From JBOHPP01 sp050731755 (GTDB lineage: Bacteria > Methylomirabilota > Methylomirabilia > Rokubacteriales > CSP1-6), in the NCBI GenBank assembly GCA_050731755.1, contig JBOHPP010000028.1, positions 1-17,049 on the forward strand: a stretch of DNA of 17,049 bases, read 5' to 3'. This document shows, piece after piece, positions 1 to 7,426 of the stretch. The notes below the pieces were generated by a model. The model ran no database searches. It saw only the letters and a program-made list of their open reading frames with translations, and was not told where the DNA came from. Made by a program: the position numbers and the translations under genes. The stretch's first letter is position 1. Every line of letters begins with the position of its first letter.

Positions 1-133
1 CCTGAGGGCGGGCACGGCTCGTGGGACGAGCGGCCTCGATCTGGTGCCACTCGGCGGCGCGACGAAGCTCGTCGAGCCGATCGCTGACCACGTGCTCCAT
101 CAGGACGTACTCGTTGAAGTTCATCCAGCTCAT
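1..133 (-). CDS. Small hypothetical protein, N-terminal part only (runs off the left edge)
   Basis: An open frame starts with ATG at 133 and is still open after 44 codons at the window edge. It begins MSWMNFNEYVLMEHVVSDRL and is rich in charged, helix-forming residues, with no signal peptide or membrane segment in the visible part. A purine-rich AGGAGGGG sits about 11 nt upstream of the start, which favours 133 over the second Met at 124. A sigma-54-like element lies at 171-186 on the same strand, and a palindromic 15-mer at 260-274. I do not recognise a family. Short acidic/basic helical proteins of this look are common as unannotated small ORFs. The rest of the gene is needed to judge it. 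Confidence 0.5.
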   Translation of the reverse strand, partial: MSWMNFNEYVLMEHVVSDRLDELRRAAEWHQIEAARPTSRARPQ

Positions 134-170
134 CGTTCGTGGGTCCCCTCCTCTCTCGTCACGAGGAGCG

Positions 171-186
171 TGCAAGGCTCAGACCA
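171..186 (-). promoter_or_regulatory. Candidate sigma-54 promoter for the left-edge gene
   Basis: Read on the minus strand this is TGGTCTGAGCCTTGCA. It keeps the invariant GG-N10-GC spacing and a full TTGCA at -12, but departs from TGGCAC at the -24 side (TGGTCT). Transcription would start near 160, giving a leader of about 27 nt before the ATG at 133. An overlapping variant a little upstream (about 197-217) has N11 spacing and was not chosen. Confidence 0.4.
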
Positions 187-259
187 GCTCTCGGCCGTGC
201 AGTCTCAGACGCCAAGGAGAGGCTCGAACCACGACGCGGTGTTTCGTCGCGGAGCAGCC

Positions 260-274
260 GTTCCGTTATGGAAC
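260..274. promoter_or_regulatory. GTTCC-N5-GGAAC dyad, candidate activator site (copy 1)
   Basis: The sequence GTTCCGTTATGGAAC is an inverted repeat with 5-bp arms. It overlaps the stop codon of the efflux channel gene. Its centre is about 95 bp upstream of the -12 element of the sigma-54-like promoter at 171-186, a usual distance for an NtrC-type enhancer site. The first 14 bases recur exactly at 8337-8350, upstream of a second sigma-54 promoter. Confidence 0.45.
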
Positions 275-1720
275 CGGATCCAATGGGCGCGCGTCCTCGG
301 CGGCCGTCCTCCGTCCGACCACTGCGGGAGACTCCGGCGTCCAGCCGCCACCGAGAGCCCGGTAGAGCTGAACGACGGCGACGAGCTGCGCGAGCAGCGT
401 TCGGCTCTGCGCGATCTCAGCCGCCAGCAGCGTGCGCTGGGCGTCCAGCACGTCGAGGTAGCCGGTCAGTCCACTCGTATAGCGTAGCTCGGCCACGGTG
501 AGGGCCTCCTGCGACGCGCGGACGGCCGCCTCCTGCTCGACCAGCGCCTCCCGCGCCTTGCGGTGGGCGACGAGGGAATCCTCCGCCTCACGGAACGCCT
601 GCTGGATCGCCTGCTCGTACCGGATGAGGGCTTCCCGCTGCTGCGCCTCGACCAGCGCGAGGTTCGCCCGGTTCCGCCCAGCATTGAAGATCGGCAGCGT
701 CACCGTGGGGCCGAACTGCCAGATGCGCGAGGGGCCGGTGAAGAGGTTCGAGAGCGCCACGCTCTCGACCCCGAAGAAGCCCGTCAAGCTGATCTGCGGG
801 AAGAACGCCGCCTTGGCCACCCCGATGCGCGCGTTGGCGGATACCAGTCCCTGCTCGGCCTGCCGAATGTCGGGCCGCCGCTCGAGGAGGGCTGACGGCA
901 GCCCGGCCGGCACGGTCGGCGGGAAGGTCTGCCCGGTGAGGGGCCGGCCGCGGCTGATGCCGCCCGGGTTGCGGCCGAGGAGGATGCTGAGTTGATTCTC
1001 GGTCTGCGCGATCTGCCGCTCGAGATCCGGGATCTGGGCAGCCGTGCTGGCCAGCTCCGCCTCGGCCTGACGCAGGTCGAGCGCGGAAGTCAACCCGGCG
1101 TCGAAGCGGTCCCGGACGATTTGGAGCGACTGTCGGCGGGACGCGACGTTCCGCTTGGTGGTCTCGAGCTCGGCGTCGAGCTCGCGAAGCTGGAGGTAGG
1201 CGTTGCCGACATCACTGACGAGCGTCATCACCACCGCGCGCCGAGCCTCCTCGCTGGCCAGGAGATCGGCCCGAGCGGCCTCGGTGGCCCGTCGCAGTCG
1301 GCCCCAGAGGTCGATCTCGAAGGCGAGATCGACGGTCGTCGACAGCAGGCCCGTCTCCCCGCCCTGGCCTCGCGGTCGGATGTTGTCGGAGATTCGATTG
1401 GTGGTCGCGCTGGCCCCAGCGTTGATTTCCGGGAACTGGGCCGACCGGGTGACGCCGAGCTGGGCCCGCGCTTGGTCCACGCGCGTCACCGCGATCCTCA
1501 GATCCTTGTTCGCCTCGAGGGCCGTTCGCACGAGACCGCGAAGCTCTTCGTCCTGGAACAGGTCCCACCACGCGACGTCGGAGAGCGAGGCGGGGTCCGG
1601 GCTCGGCTGGCTGTCGCGCCAGACATCAGGCGTGGGGACGACCGGCTGCCGGTAGTTCGGTCCGAGCGTGCACCCGGTGAGCGCCACGCCCACCCCGATG
1701 GCGGCCAGGGTCCGCTTCAT
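266..1720 (-). CDS. RND efflux system outer-membrane channel lipoprotein (OprM/NodT type)
   Basis: This 484-aa protein is the trimeric outer-membrane exit duct of a tripartite RND pump. It opens with a lipoprotein signal, MKRTLAAIGVGVALTGC, with lipobox LTG-C and the lipidated Cys at residue 17. This is followed by the family hallmark LGPNYRQP and later by two repeated alpha-helical barrel halves with the usual DQARAQLGVTRSAQFP and RRPDIRQAEQGLVSANARIG segments. Length and order match OprM/NodT proteins. The ATG overlaps the stop of the upstream pump gene as ATGA, so translation is probably coupled; this also fixes the start at 1720, although the frame stays open further upstream. It is the last gene of the efflux operon. 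The substrate cannot be told from sequence. Confidence 0.95.
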   Translation of the reverse strand: MKRTLAAIGVGVALTGCTLGPNYRQPVVPTPDVWRDSQPSPDPASLSDVAWWDLFQDEELRGLVRTALEANKDLRIAVTRVDQARAQLGVTRSAQFPEINAGASATTNRISDNIRPRGQGGETGLLSTTVDLAFEIDLWGRLRRATEAARADLLASEEARRAVVMTLVSDVGNAYLQLRELDAELETTKRNVASRRQSLQIVRDRFDAGLTSALDLRQAEAELASTAAQIPDLERQIAQTENQLSILLGRNPGGISRGRPLTGQTFPPTVPAGLPSALLERRPDIRQAEQGLVSANARIGVAKAAFFPQISLTGFFGVESVALSNLFTGPSRIWQFGPTVTLPIFNAGRNRANLALVEAQQREALIRYEQAIQQAFREAEDSLVAHRKAREALVEQEAAVRASQEALTVAELRYTSGLTGYLDVLDAQRTLLAAEIAQSRTLLAQLVAVVQLYRALGGGWTPESPAVVGRRTAAEDARPLDPVP

Positions 1721-4700
1721 TGCTGGTCTGCGCCGGGCCCGCGCTCTGCCGGCGGGTCCGCGTCTTCCTCGGAGACAGCCGCCCGGCGCGGTTCTCGCCG
1801 GCGCCACTCGGCGAGCCGTTCCACCGCGACGTAGAACGCCGGCACCAGGAGCACGCCGAGCACCGTGACGGCGAGCATCCCGCCGACCACGGTGGTGCCG
1901 ATCGAGTTCCGGCTCGCGGCTCCCGCTCCCGTCGCCACGACCAGCGGGACCGAACCCAGGATGAACGCGAAGGACGTCATCAAGATAGGCCGGAACCGGA
2001 TTCGTGCGGCCTCGCGTGCCGCCTCCCCGATCCCGAGCCCGTGCTCGCGGCGCACCTGGGCGAACTCGACGATCAGGATGGCGTTCTTCGCCGCCAGGCC
2101 GATGAGGAGGGCCAGGCCGATCTGAGCGTACACGTCGTTGGCGAGCCCGCTCAGCGCGAGCGCGCCCAGCGCACCGAGGACGCCGAGAGGAACGGCCAGG
2201 ATCACCGCCAGGGGGACGAGCCAGCTCTCGTACTGGGCGGCCAGGACCAGGAAGACGAACAGCGCCGACAGCGCAAAGACGAACGGAGCCCAGCTCCCCG
2301 CCTCGATCTCCTGGTACGCGAGACCTGTCCACTCGTAGGCCATGCCCGCGGGCAGGAAGCGGCGCGCCAGCTCCTCCATCACCGCGATGGTCTGGCCGGA
2401 GCTGGCCCCGGCCGCGGTGTCGCCCGCGATCTCGGCCGAACGGTAAAGGTTGTAGTGCGAGATGGTGTCGGGCCCGGTGATGGGCCTCACGGTCACCAGG
2501 GTGCTGAGGGGCACCATGTGACCGGATTGGCCGTTCCGTCCGTTCTGGCCGGGCTGGCTCCGGACATAGAGACGCGCGACGTCGCTCGGGGTCGCGCGGT
2601 AGCTCGGCTCCGCCTGGAGCTGAACCCGGTACACGCGGCCAAAGGCGTTGAAGTCGTTGACGTAGAGCGAGCCAAGGAAGATCTGGAGGCTCTGGAAGAC
2701 GTCGGAGATGGGAACCCCGAGCGCCCTGGCCTTGGTGCGATCGACCTGAGCATCGAGCTGCGGCACCCCCGGGCGGAACGCGGTGTACGTGGCGGCGAGC
2801 TCCGGCCGCTGGCGGGCTGCCTCCATGATCTGGCGGGCGACAGCATCCAGCTCATCGAGTGAGGCGCCGGCGACGCTCTGCAGCTCGAACTGGAACCCGC
2901 CGCCAGAGCTGATGCCGCGGATCGGAGGCGGCGGAAAGACGACCACGACGGCCTCCTGGATCCCTCCGAGCCGGGCGCGGAGGCGAGCGAGGATCGCGTT
3001 GGCCTGCAGCTCGGGGCGCTCGCGCTCCGACCAGGGCGCGAGCCGCGGGAAGAGGGAGGCGACGTTCGGCCCGTTGACGCCGGAGATGAAGCTCCGCCCC
3101 CCGATGGCCACCACGTTCTCGATCCCCGGCGTCTCGAGCAGGATCTGTTCGATGTGGCGGACGACGGCATCGGTCCGCTCGAGCGACGCTGCGTCGGGGA
3201 GCTGGACGTTGACGAGCAGGTACCCCTGGTCCTCGGTGGGGGCAAAGCCCGTGGGCACGGTACGCAGGAGCCAATAAGCGGAGCCGCTCAAGATCAGGAG
3301 CACGACGATGGCCAACGAGGCCCGCCGCACGATGTGCCGGACCGCCTGGTCATAGCCGGCGGTGAGGCGCTCGAAGGAAGCGTTCCAGACACGCCCAAGC
3401 CACCGCTGGCGAGTGGCGCCGGCCGGGCGCAGGAGCAGCGCGGAAAGCGCCGGCGTCAGCGTCATGGCGTTGAGCGCAGAGAGCGCGACCGACACGGCGA
3501 TCGTCAGCGCGAACTGGCGGTAGAGCTGGCCGGTGATCCCGGGCAGAAACGCGATCGGGATGAACACCGCCATCAAGACGAGCGCGGTGGCGATGACGGG
3601 CCCGGTCACTTCGGCCATCGCCTGGCGGGCGGCATCCCTCGGGTCTGGGTTCCCCTCGTCGAGGTGACGCTGGGTGTTTTCCACCACCACGATGGCGTCG
3701 TCCACGACGATGCCGATGGCCAGCACGAGGCCGAACAGCGTGAGCGTGTTGATTGAGAACCCGAAGGCGCTGATGACGGCGAACGTCCCCACCAGCGAGA
3801 CCGGGATGGTCAGCGTCGGGATCAGCGTGGTGCGCCAGTCCTGGAGAAAGACGTAAACGGTGAGGATCACGAGCCCGATGGCGATGAAGAGCGTCAGGAC
3901 GACCTCTTCGATCGACACCCGGACGAACTCCGTGGTGTTGTAGGGCCGCGTATAGGTCACGCCACTGGGGAAGCTCGGAGCCAGCCGGGCCATCGCCGCC
4001 TCGACCCCCCGGGACACGTCGAGGGCGTTGGCGTCGGGAAGCTGGAAGATTCCGATGAGCGCGGCAGGCTTGCCGCCGACGCGCCCGAAGGAGCCATAGC
4101 TCTGGGCGCCCAGCTCCACGCGGGCGACGTCGCGGACCCGGAGAACCGAGCCGTCGGACCGGGATCTCAAGATAACGTCCTCGAACTCGGCGGCCGTCGA
4201 GAGCCGGCCGCGCGTGGTCACGGTGTACTGGAACTGCTGGCCCGGTGGCGCCGGGGGCTGGCCAATCTGCCCGGCCGCGGCCTGGAGATTCTGTTCGCGA
4301 ACCGCGTCAGCCACGTCGCCGGCGGTGAGGCCGAGACTGGCCAGCGTGTCGGGATTCAGCCACAAACGCATTCCGTAATCCCGGCCGTTGAACACTTGCA
4401 CCTGGCCCACGCCGGGCACCCGCGCCAGCACGTCGCGCACCTGGAGCGTGGCGTAATTGCTGAGATAGAGCTCGTCGCGGCTGCCGTCGGGTGAGGTCAG
4501 CGCCACGATCTCGACCAGGTCGGGGGACTGCTTGGTGACGTTGATGCCCTGCCGGACCACGTCCTGGGGAAGCTGCGGTTGGGCGAGAGCGACCCGGTTC
4601 TGGACGTTCACGGCGGCGATGTCCAGGTCGGCGCCGACCTCGAACGTCACGGTGAGCGTCATGGTGCCGTCGCTCCCGCTGCGGGAGGACATATAGATCA

Positions 4701-4926
4701 TGTTCTCGACGCCATTGACCTGCTGCTCGATCGGCGTCGTCACCGTCTGCTCCACGACCTCGGCGCTGGCTCCCGGGTAGGTGGCCTGGACGACGACCTG
4801 GGGCGGCGTGATCTGGGGAAACATGGCGATCGGCAAAAACGGGATCGCGATCGCGCCGGCCACCACGATGACGATGGCCAGCACGGAGGCGAAGATCGGC
4901 CGGTCGATGAAGAAGTTGACGAACAT
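1717..4926 (-). CDS. RND multidrug efflux pump, inner-membrane transporter (HAE1/AcrB-like)
   Basis: This 1069-aa proton-driven transporter captures hydrophobic or amphiphilic compounds from the periplasm/inner membrane and passes them to the channel protein. The start MFVNFFIDRPIFASVLAI is the canonical HAE1 N-terminus. A GGGGAG ribosome site 9 nt upstream supports 4926, although the frame is open further out. Proton-relay residues are visible: the Asp pair D409-D410 in TM4 (GIVVDDAIVVVEN) and K947 in TM10 (GLAAKNAILIVEFA). Two large periplasmic loops flank the second TM block, as in AcrB. It starts 5 nt after the adaptor gene ends and overlaps the channel gene by 4 nt. It is slightly longer than AcrB because of a charged C-terminal tail. 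It looks intact. Confidence 0.97.
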   Translation of the reverse strand: MFVNFFIDRPIFASVLAIVIVVAGAIAIPFLPIAMFPQITPPQVVVQATYPGASAEVVEQTVTTPIEQQVNGVENMIYMSSRSGSDGTMTLTVTFEVGADLDIAAVNVQNRVALAQPQLPQDVVRQGINVTKQSPDLVEIVALTSPDGSRDELYLSNYATLQVRDVLARVPGVGQVQVFNGRDYGMRLWLNPDTLASLGLTAGDVADAVREQNLQAAAGQIGQPPAPPGQQFQYTVTTRGRLSTAAEFEDVILRSRSDGSVLRVRDVARVELGAQSYGSFGRVGGKPAALIGIFQLPDANALDVSRGVEAAMARLAPSFPSGVTYTRPYNTTEFVRVSIEEVVLTLFIAIGLVILTVYVFLQDWRTTLIPTLTIPVSLVGTFAVISAFGFSINTLTLFGLVLAIGIVVDDAIVVVENTQRHLDEGNPDPRDAARQAMAEVTGPVIATALVLMAVFIPIAFLPGITGQLYRQFALTIAVSVALSALNAMTLTPALSALLLRPAGATRQRWLGRVWNASFERLTAGYDQAVRHIVRRASLAIVVLLILSGSAYWLLRTVPTGFAPTEDQGYLLVNVQLPDAASLERTDAVVRHIEQILLETPGIENVVAIGGRSFISGVNGPNVASLFPRLAPWSERERPELQANAILARLRARLGGIQEAVVVVFPPPPIRGISSGGGFQFELQSVAGASLDELDAVARQIMEAARQRPELAATYTAFRPGVPQLDAQVDRTKARALGVPISDVFQSLQIFLGSLYVNDFNAFGRVYRVQLQAEPSYRATPSDVARLYVRSQPGQNGRNGQSGHMVPLSTLVTVRPITGPDTISHYNLYRSAEIAGDTAAGASSGQTIAVMEELARRFLPAGMAYEWTGLAYQEIEAGSWAPFVFALSALFVFLVLAAQYESWLVPLAVILAVPLGVLGALGALALSGLANDVYAQIGLALLIGLAAKNAILIVEFAQVRREHGLGIGEAAREAARIRFRPILMTSFAFILGSVPLVVATGAGAASRNSIGTTVVGGMLAVTVLGVLLVPAFYVAVERLAEWRRREPRRAAVSEEDADPPAERGPGADQQ

Positions 4927-4931
4927 CGCCG

Positions 4932-6083
4932 TCAGCTCCCCGCCGGGCCCGCTTCGAGCGTCGGCTCGACCTGCATCCCGGCCCGGATTTGCTGGAGCCC
5001 CTTGACCACGACCTGCTCGCCTGGCTTGACGCCGTCCTCGACGACCCACCAGGTGCCGAAACGAGGTCCCATCCGGACCGTGCGCGCCTGCGCCTTGTGA
5101 TCCGGCCCTACCACGAACAGCGACGCGGATCCCTGGCTCTCCTGGATCGCTGCTTGGGGGACGAGGAGCGCGCCGGCGCGCGCGTCGAGGAGGACCCGGA
5201 GGCGGACGTACTGGCCCGGCTGGAGCACGCGCTGCGGGTTCGGCAACGAGGCCCGCAGGGCGAGCGTGCCCGTCCTGGGATCGACCGCGCGGTCGACGAA
5301 GTCGAACCGTCCCTCGTGTGGGTACACGCTGTCATCCGGGAGCGTGATGGTGATGCCGGAGGCCCCGGGTCGCGCTCGCATCTCCGCCTGGCGGCGCCGC
5401 CACACCTGCAGCGCCTCCCGCTCGCTCACGCTGAAGTTGACGTACATCGGGTCCAGCGTGGAGACCGTGGCGAGCAGGGTCGCGTCATTTTTACCGACGA
5501 GGCTGCCGACGCGGACCTCGGCCCGGCCCATGCGCCCGGTGACCGGAGAGCGGACGGTCGTGTAGCCCAGGTTCAGCTCGGCCTGCCTGACGGCGGCCCG
5601 GCTGGCTTCGACCGTCGCCGCCGCGGCCCGCTCGTCGGCTTCTGCCTGCTCGAGCTCTTGCCGGCTCACGGCCTGCCGCTCGTAGAGCGGGCGGTAGCGC
5701 GCGGCGACCTGCTGAGCGTTGACGAGTCGCGCCTCGTCCCGGACGAGCTGGGCCCGGGTGTTGTCCAGCGCGACGCGGAACGGTCGCTGATCGATCACGA
5801 ACAGGACGTCGCCCGCCTTGACGTCGGCGCCGTCGGTCACCACCTGCTGGTCGAGGAAGCCCTCGACGCGCGCGCGAACCTCGACGGTCCTGACCGCCTC
5901 CGTCTGGCCCACGTATTGCCCGTACACCGGAATCGGGCGCTGGGCCACGGCGACCACCGTGACCGCCGGCGGCGTCGCGATCGGCACGGCTTCCGGACGG
6001 TTACATGCGGCCAGGCCCAGCCACGCCGTCGCCGCCAGCCCCACGGCCCAGCTTCGCCGCAATCTTGTCGTCTTGCCGCTCAA
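4932..6083 (-). CDS. RND efflux periplasmic adaptor lipoprotein (AcrA/MexA-like membrane fusion protein)
   Basis: This is the adaptor that links the RND pump to the outer-membrane channel. From the proposed start it has 383 aa: a basic n-region, a hydrophobic stretch and lipobox LAA-C with Cys at residue 27. Next come the first lipoyl half (VRARVEGFLDQQVVTDGADV), an alpha-helical hairpin of about 80 residues, the second lipoyl half (YTTVRSPVTGRMGRAEVR), and the beta-barrel and membrane-proximal domains. I place the start at a TTG at 6083, since GGGAGG lies 8 nt upstream and this puts the lipobox at a normal distance. The frame is open to an ATG at 6176, but that would give an implausibly long n-region. 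It is the first gene of the three-gene efflux operon. A 19-bp dyad at 6123-6141 lies just upstream. Confidence 0.93.
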   Translation of the reverse strand: MSGKTTRLRRSWAVGLAATAWLGLAACNRPEAVPIATPPAVTVVAVAQRPIPVYGQYVGQTEAVRTVEVRARVEGFLDQQVVTDGADVKAGDVLFVIDQRPFRVALDNTRAQLVRDEARLVNAQQVAARYRPLYERQAVSRQELEQAEADERAAAATVEASRAAVRQAELNLGYTTVRSPVTGRMGRAEVRVGSLVGKNDATLLATVSTLDPMYVNFSVSEREALQVWRRRQAEMRARPGASGITITLPDDSVYPHEGRFDFVDRAVDPRTGTLALRASLPNPQRVLQPGQYVRLRVLLDARAGALLVPQAAIQESQGSASLFVVGPDHKAQARTVRMGPRFGTWWVVEDGVKPGEQVVVKGLQQIRAGMQVEPTLEAGPAGS

Positions 6084-6122
6084 CGCATCTACCTCCCACT
6101 CGACAGCGCCGCCCAGTTTCCT

Positions 6123-6141
6123 TTCGGGCAATGTGCCCGAA
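6123..6141. promoter_or_regulatory. Perfect dyad upstream of the efflux operon (candidate operator or leader hairpin)
   Basis: TTCGGGCA-ATG-TGCCCGAA has two perfect 8-bp arms. Its near edge lies 40 bp upstream of the TTG start of the adaptor gene, where an operator for the upstream ArsR-type repressor would be expected. If transcribed, it could also form a stem-loop in the leader. A shorter dyad, CCGTCG-ATCTC-CGACGG, lies at 6197-6213, between this site and the end of the repressor gene. Confidence 0.4.
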
Positions 6142-6248
6142 CGGGCCACTCTGCTACGCCTCATCTGCTCCAACATTCCGTCGTTTGTATCGATGCCCGT
6201 CGATCTCCGACGGATTCGGACCGCGTCGGACGAACTGTGACGACGACG

Positions 6249-6599
6249 TTACCGGTGCCTCTCGGGCTTGGTGCCAGTTTTGCGCTGCCGCCTCGGCTCT
6301 CGTGTCCAGTTGGTCTTCGAGCGCGGGGGGAGCGGCTTCAGGACGCGGTCGAGGAGTCCGTGATTGATCGAGACGAACGCATGCTGCGCCTCACGGCGGA
6401 CCATGAGGAGACCAGCGTCGGTCAAGACCTTGAGGTGATACGAGATCGTCGGCTGGGAGAGCGGTAACCGATCGCCGATCTGGCCAAACGAGAGCTCCCC
6501 CGCCGTCGTCAGTTCCTGGATCATTCGAAGTCGTTGCGGCTCGGCCAGAGCCTTCAGGACCTGGATCAGCATTCGGTCGTCCACTGATGGAACGTCCAT
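6249..6599 (-). CDS. ArsR-family winged-helix transcriptional regulator
   Basis: This 116-aa DNA-binding protein probably controls the efflux operon that follows it on the same strand after a 165-nt gap. The family core is clear: LKALAEPQRLRMIQEL, then the helix-turn-helix FGQIGDRLPLSQPTISYHLK around residues 36-57, then a wing (MVRREAQHAFVSI). The alpha-3 metal-binding box (ELCVCDL) of the arsenic/cadmium sensors is absent; the equivalent is ELSFGQI, with no cysteine in the whole protein. It therefore probably senses something other than a thiophilic metal. The tail of about 25 residues is highly basic (SKTNWTREPRRQRKTGTKPE). The start at 6599 has no strong ribosome site; Met10 (6572) is an alternative. 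Confidence 0.9.
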   Translation of the reverse strand: MDVPSVDDRMLIQVLKALAEPQRLRMIQELTTAGELSFGQIGDRLPLSQPTISYHLKVLTDAGLLMVRREAQHAFVSINHGLLDRVLKPLPPRSKTNWTREPRRQRKTGTKPERHR

Positions 6600-6656
6600 G
6601 CCGTTCTGATGCCACCTGATGTTGCCCGGATTTCATGGCGTTCGGCGGTGCGCATC

Positions 6657-6671
6657 GTTTCGTTCTGGAAC
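6657..6671. promoter_or_regulatory. Third copy of the GTTCC-N5-GGAAC-type motif
   Basis: GTTTCGTTCTGGAAC matches the 15-mer at 260-274 at 13 of 15 positions. It lies between the ArsR gene and the first QAPR peptide gene, about 106 bp before that gene's start codon. No good sigma-54 element follows at the usual distance; the only GG-N10-GC nearby is TGGCATGACGCCCGCA at 6679-6694, which is too close and has a poor -12. I treat it as a candidate binding site only. Confidence 0.3.
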
Positions 6672-6707
6672 ACGAGCGTGGCATGACGCCCGCACGCCCC
6701 CCCGAGA

Positions 6708-6723
6708 ATTCGCGAACGCGAAT
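6708..6723. promoter_or_regulatory. Perfect palindrome ATTCGCG-AA-CGCGAAT in a divergent promoter region
   Basis: Seven-bp perfect arms surround an AA centre. The site sits between the ArsR gene (minus strand, start 6599) and the small secreted peptide gene (plus strand, start 6778), the usual place for a repressor operator. ArsR-family operators are imperfect palindromes of about this size, so the neighbouring regulator is the natural candidate ligand. This is inference. Confidence 0.4.
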
Positions 6724-6777
6724 CCGCGCCGCGAAGACGGAGATCTAAGCAAGTGAGAGACCAAGGAGGTGATGGCC

Positions 6778-6918
6778 ATGACGGCAGCGAAGACTTTGGC
6801 AGCCCTTCTGCTCGCGCTCGGCGTGCTGACGACCACGTCAGCCGCGCTCGCACGAACGGAAGGTGAGGAGGTACAGGCACCGCGGACTCACGGCGAGCAG
6901 GACATTCAGGCGCCATGA
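6778..6918 (+). CDS. Tiny secreted QAPR-repeat peptide (46 aa)
   Basis: The 46-aa frame starts with ATG at 6778, 8 nt after a full AGGAGG ribosome site at 6764-6769, the best in the window. An in-frame ATG at 6772 is too close to that site. Residues 1-25 form a classical Sec signal peptide (Lys5, Leu/Ala core, ALA cleavage site). The predicted mature part is only 21 residues, RTEGEEVQAPR followed by THGEQDIQAP: two 11-residue units ending in (E/Q)(E/D)(V/I)QAP. The same unit occurs four times in the protein at 8469-8690, so this is a real small gene family. No known domain, cysteine or aromatic residue is present in the mature part. The stop overlaps an ATG at 6915 as ATGA, but the next gene probably starts later. 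A 14-bp hairpin follows 11 nt after the stop. Confidence 0.75.
   Translation: MTAAKTLAALLLALGVLTTTSAALARTEGEEVQAPRTHGEQDIQAP
6853..6915 (+). repeat. Two 11-residue QAP units in the 46-aa peptide
   Basis: Unit 1 is 6853-6885 (RTEGEEVQAPR) and unit 2 is 6886-6915 (THGEQDIQAP, cut short by the stop). The spacing between the QAP motifs is exactly 11 codons, the same period as in the four-unit protein at 8538-8669. Conservation is mainly at the protein level, since the codons differ. Confidence 0.75.
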
Positions 6919-6929
6919 CGAAGCCGGCT

Positions 6930-6967
6930 CGAGGGGCGGCGGCAGCGCACAGCGCCGCCGCCCCTCG
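6930..6967 (+). terminator. Strong 14-bp GC hairpin after the first QAPR gene
   Basis: CGAGGGGCGGCGGC (6930-6943) pairs perfectly with GCCGCCGCCCCTCG (6954-6967) around a 10-nt loop. It begins 11 nt after the peptide stop and has no T-run, so it may be an atypical terminator, an attenuator for the next gene or a 3' stabilising element. Confidence 0.55.
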
Positions 6968-6998
6968 CGTCTCGTCACCAGGACTTCGGGAGCAAGGT

Positions 6999-7382
6999 AT
7001 GAAAGGCGTCAGCTTCGGCATGAGGATGTTCGCCGGTCTCATGATCATGCTCGTCGTGCTCAGCCCGGCAGCATGGGCTCAGAACTTCGGCGGCTCGTCG
7101 GCGCAATGGTTTCACGTGAGTTGGGGACCACGGACCTACGGGGTTAGACCCTCCATCGAAGGGTACGTCCACAACGATTCGCTCTACTGGGTGAGCAACG
7201 TTCGCCTGCGGATCGAAGGACTCGATGCTGAAAGGCGTCCGGTCGGGGAGCGCTATGTCTGGACGTTCGGGAATATCGCACCCAGCGACCGCGGCTACTT
7301 CGTCGCCGAGAGTCTGCGGGGAGCGACCGCTTATCGGATCACCGTCGCGTCGTTCGACGTGGTCTCACGGGGCGGACCGTGA
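6999..7382 (+). CDS. Small exported protein with a beta-sandwich-like domain, unknown function
   Basis: From the start at 6999 the product is 127 aa, with a clean signal peptide (MKGVSFGMRMFAGLMIMLVV, cleavage near PAAWA-Q). The frame is open back to an ATG at 6915 that overlaps the previous stop, but only the 6999 start puts the signal peptide at the N-terminus; GGAG lies 6 nt upstream of it. The mature part alternates beta-strand-like segments (IEGYVHNDSLYWVSNVRLRI, then RYVWTFGNIAPSDRGYF). This resembles FxLYD-type immunoglobulin-like domains, in which NDS...V.NV.L.I..LDA is typical. That is a fold impression, not a firm family call. It may be read through from the upstream peptide gene past the hairpin, and it converges on the HAD gene. 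Confidence 0.75.
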   Translation: MKGVSFGMRMFAGLMIMLVVLSPAAWAQNFGGSSAQWFHVSWGPRTYGVRPSIEGYVHNDSLYWVSNVRLRIEGLDAERRPVGERYVWTFGNIAPSDRGYFVAESLRGATAYRITVASFDVVSRGGP

Positions 7383-7383
7383 G

Positions 7384-7413
7384 GAGTACGAAGAGCAGGA
7401 GTACGAACAGCGA
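7384..7413. repeat. Short tandem repeat, two 15-bp units
   Basis: GAGTACGAAGAGCAG is followed directly by GAGTACGAACAGCGA (12 of 15 identical). It lies in the 44-nt gap between the convergent exported-protein and HAD genes. No function is evident. Confidence 0.4.
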
Positions 7414-7426
7414 TCCTCCCTTCTCG

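Noticed and set aside
6796..6812. TTGGCAGCCCTTCTGCT, a GG-N10-GC sigma-54-like sequence on the plus strand
   Set aside because: It lies inside the signal-peptide codons of the 46-aa gene, downstream of its start, and the Leu/Ala codons easily produce it.
6915..6998. Start of the exported protein at 6915, overlapping the peptide stop as ATGA
   Set aside because: It would place 28 residues, encoded by a 14-bp hairpin, before the signal peptide; ATG at 6999 has its own ribosome site.
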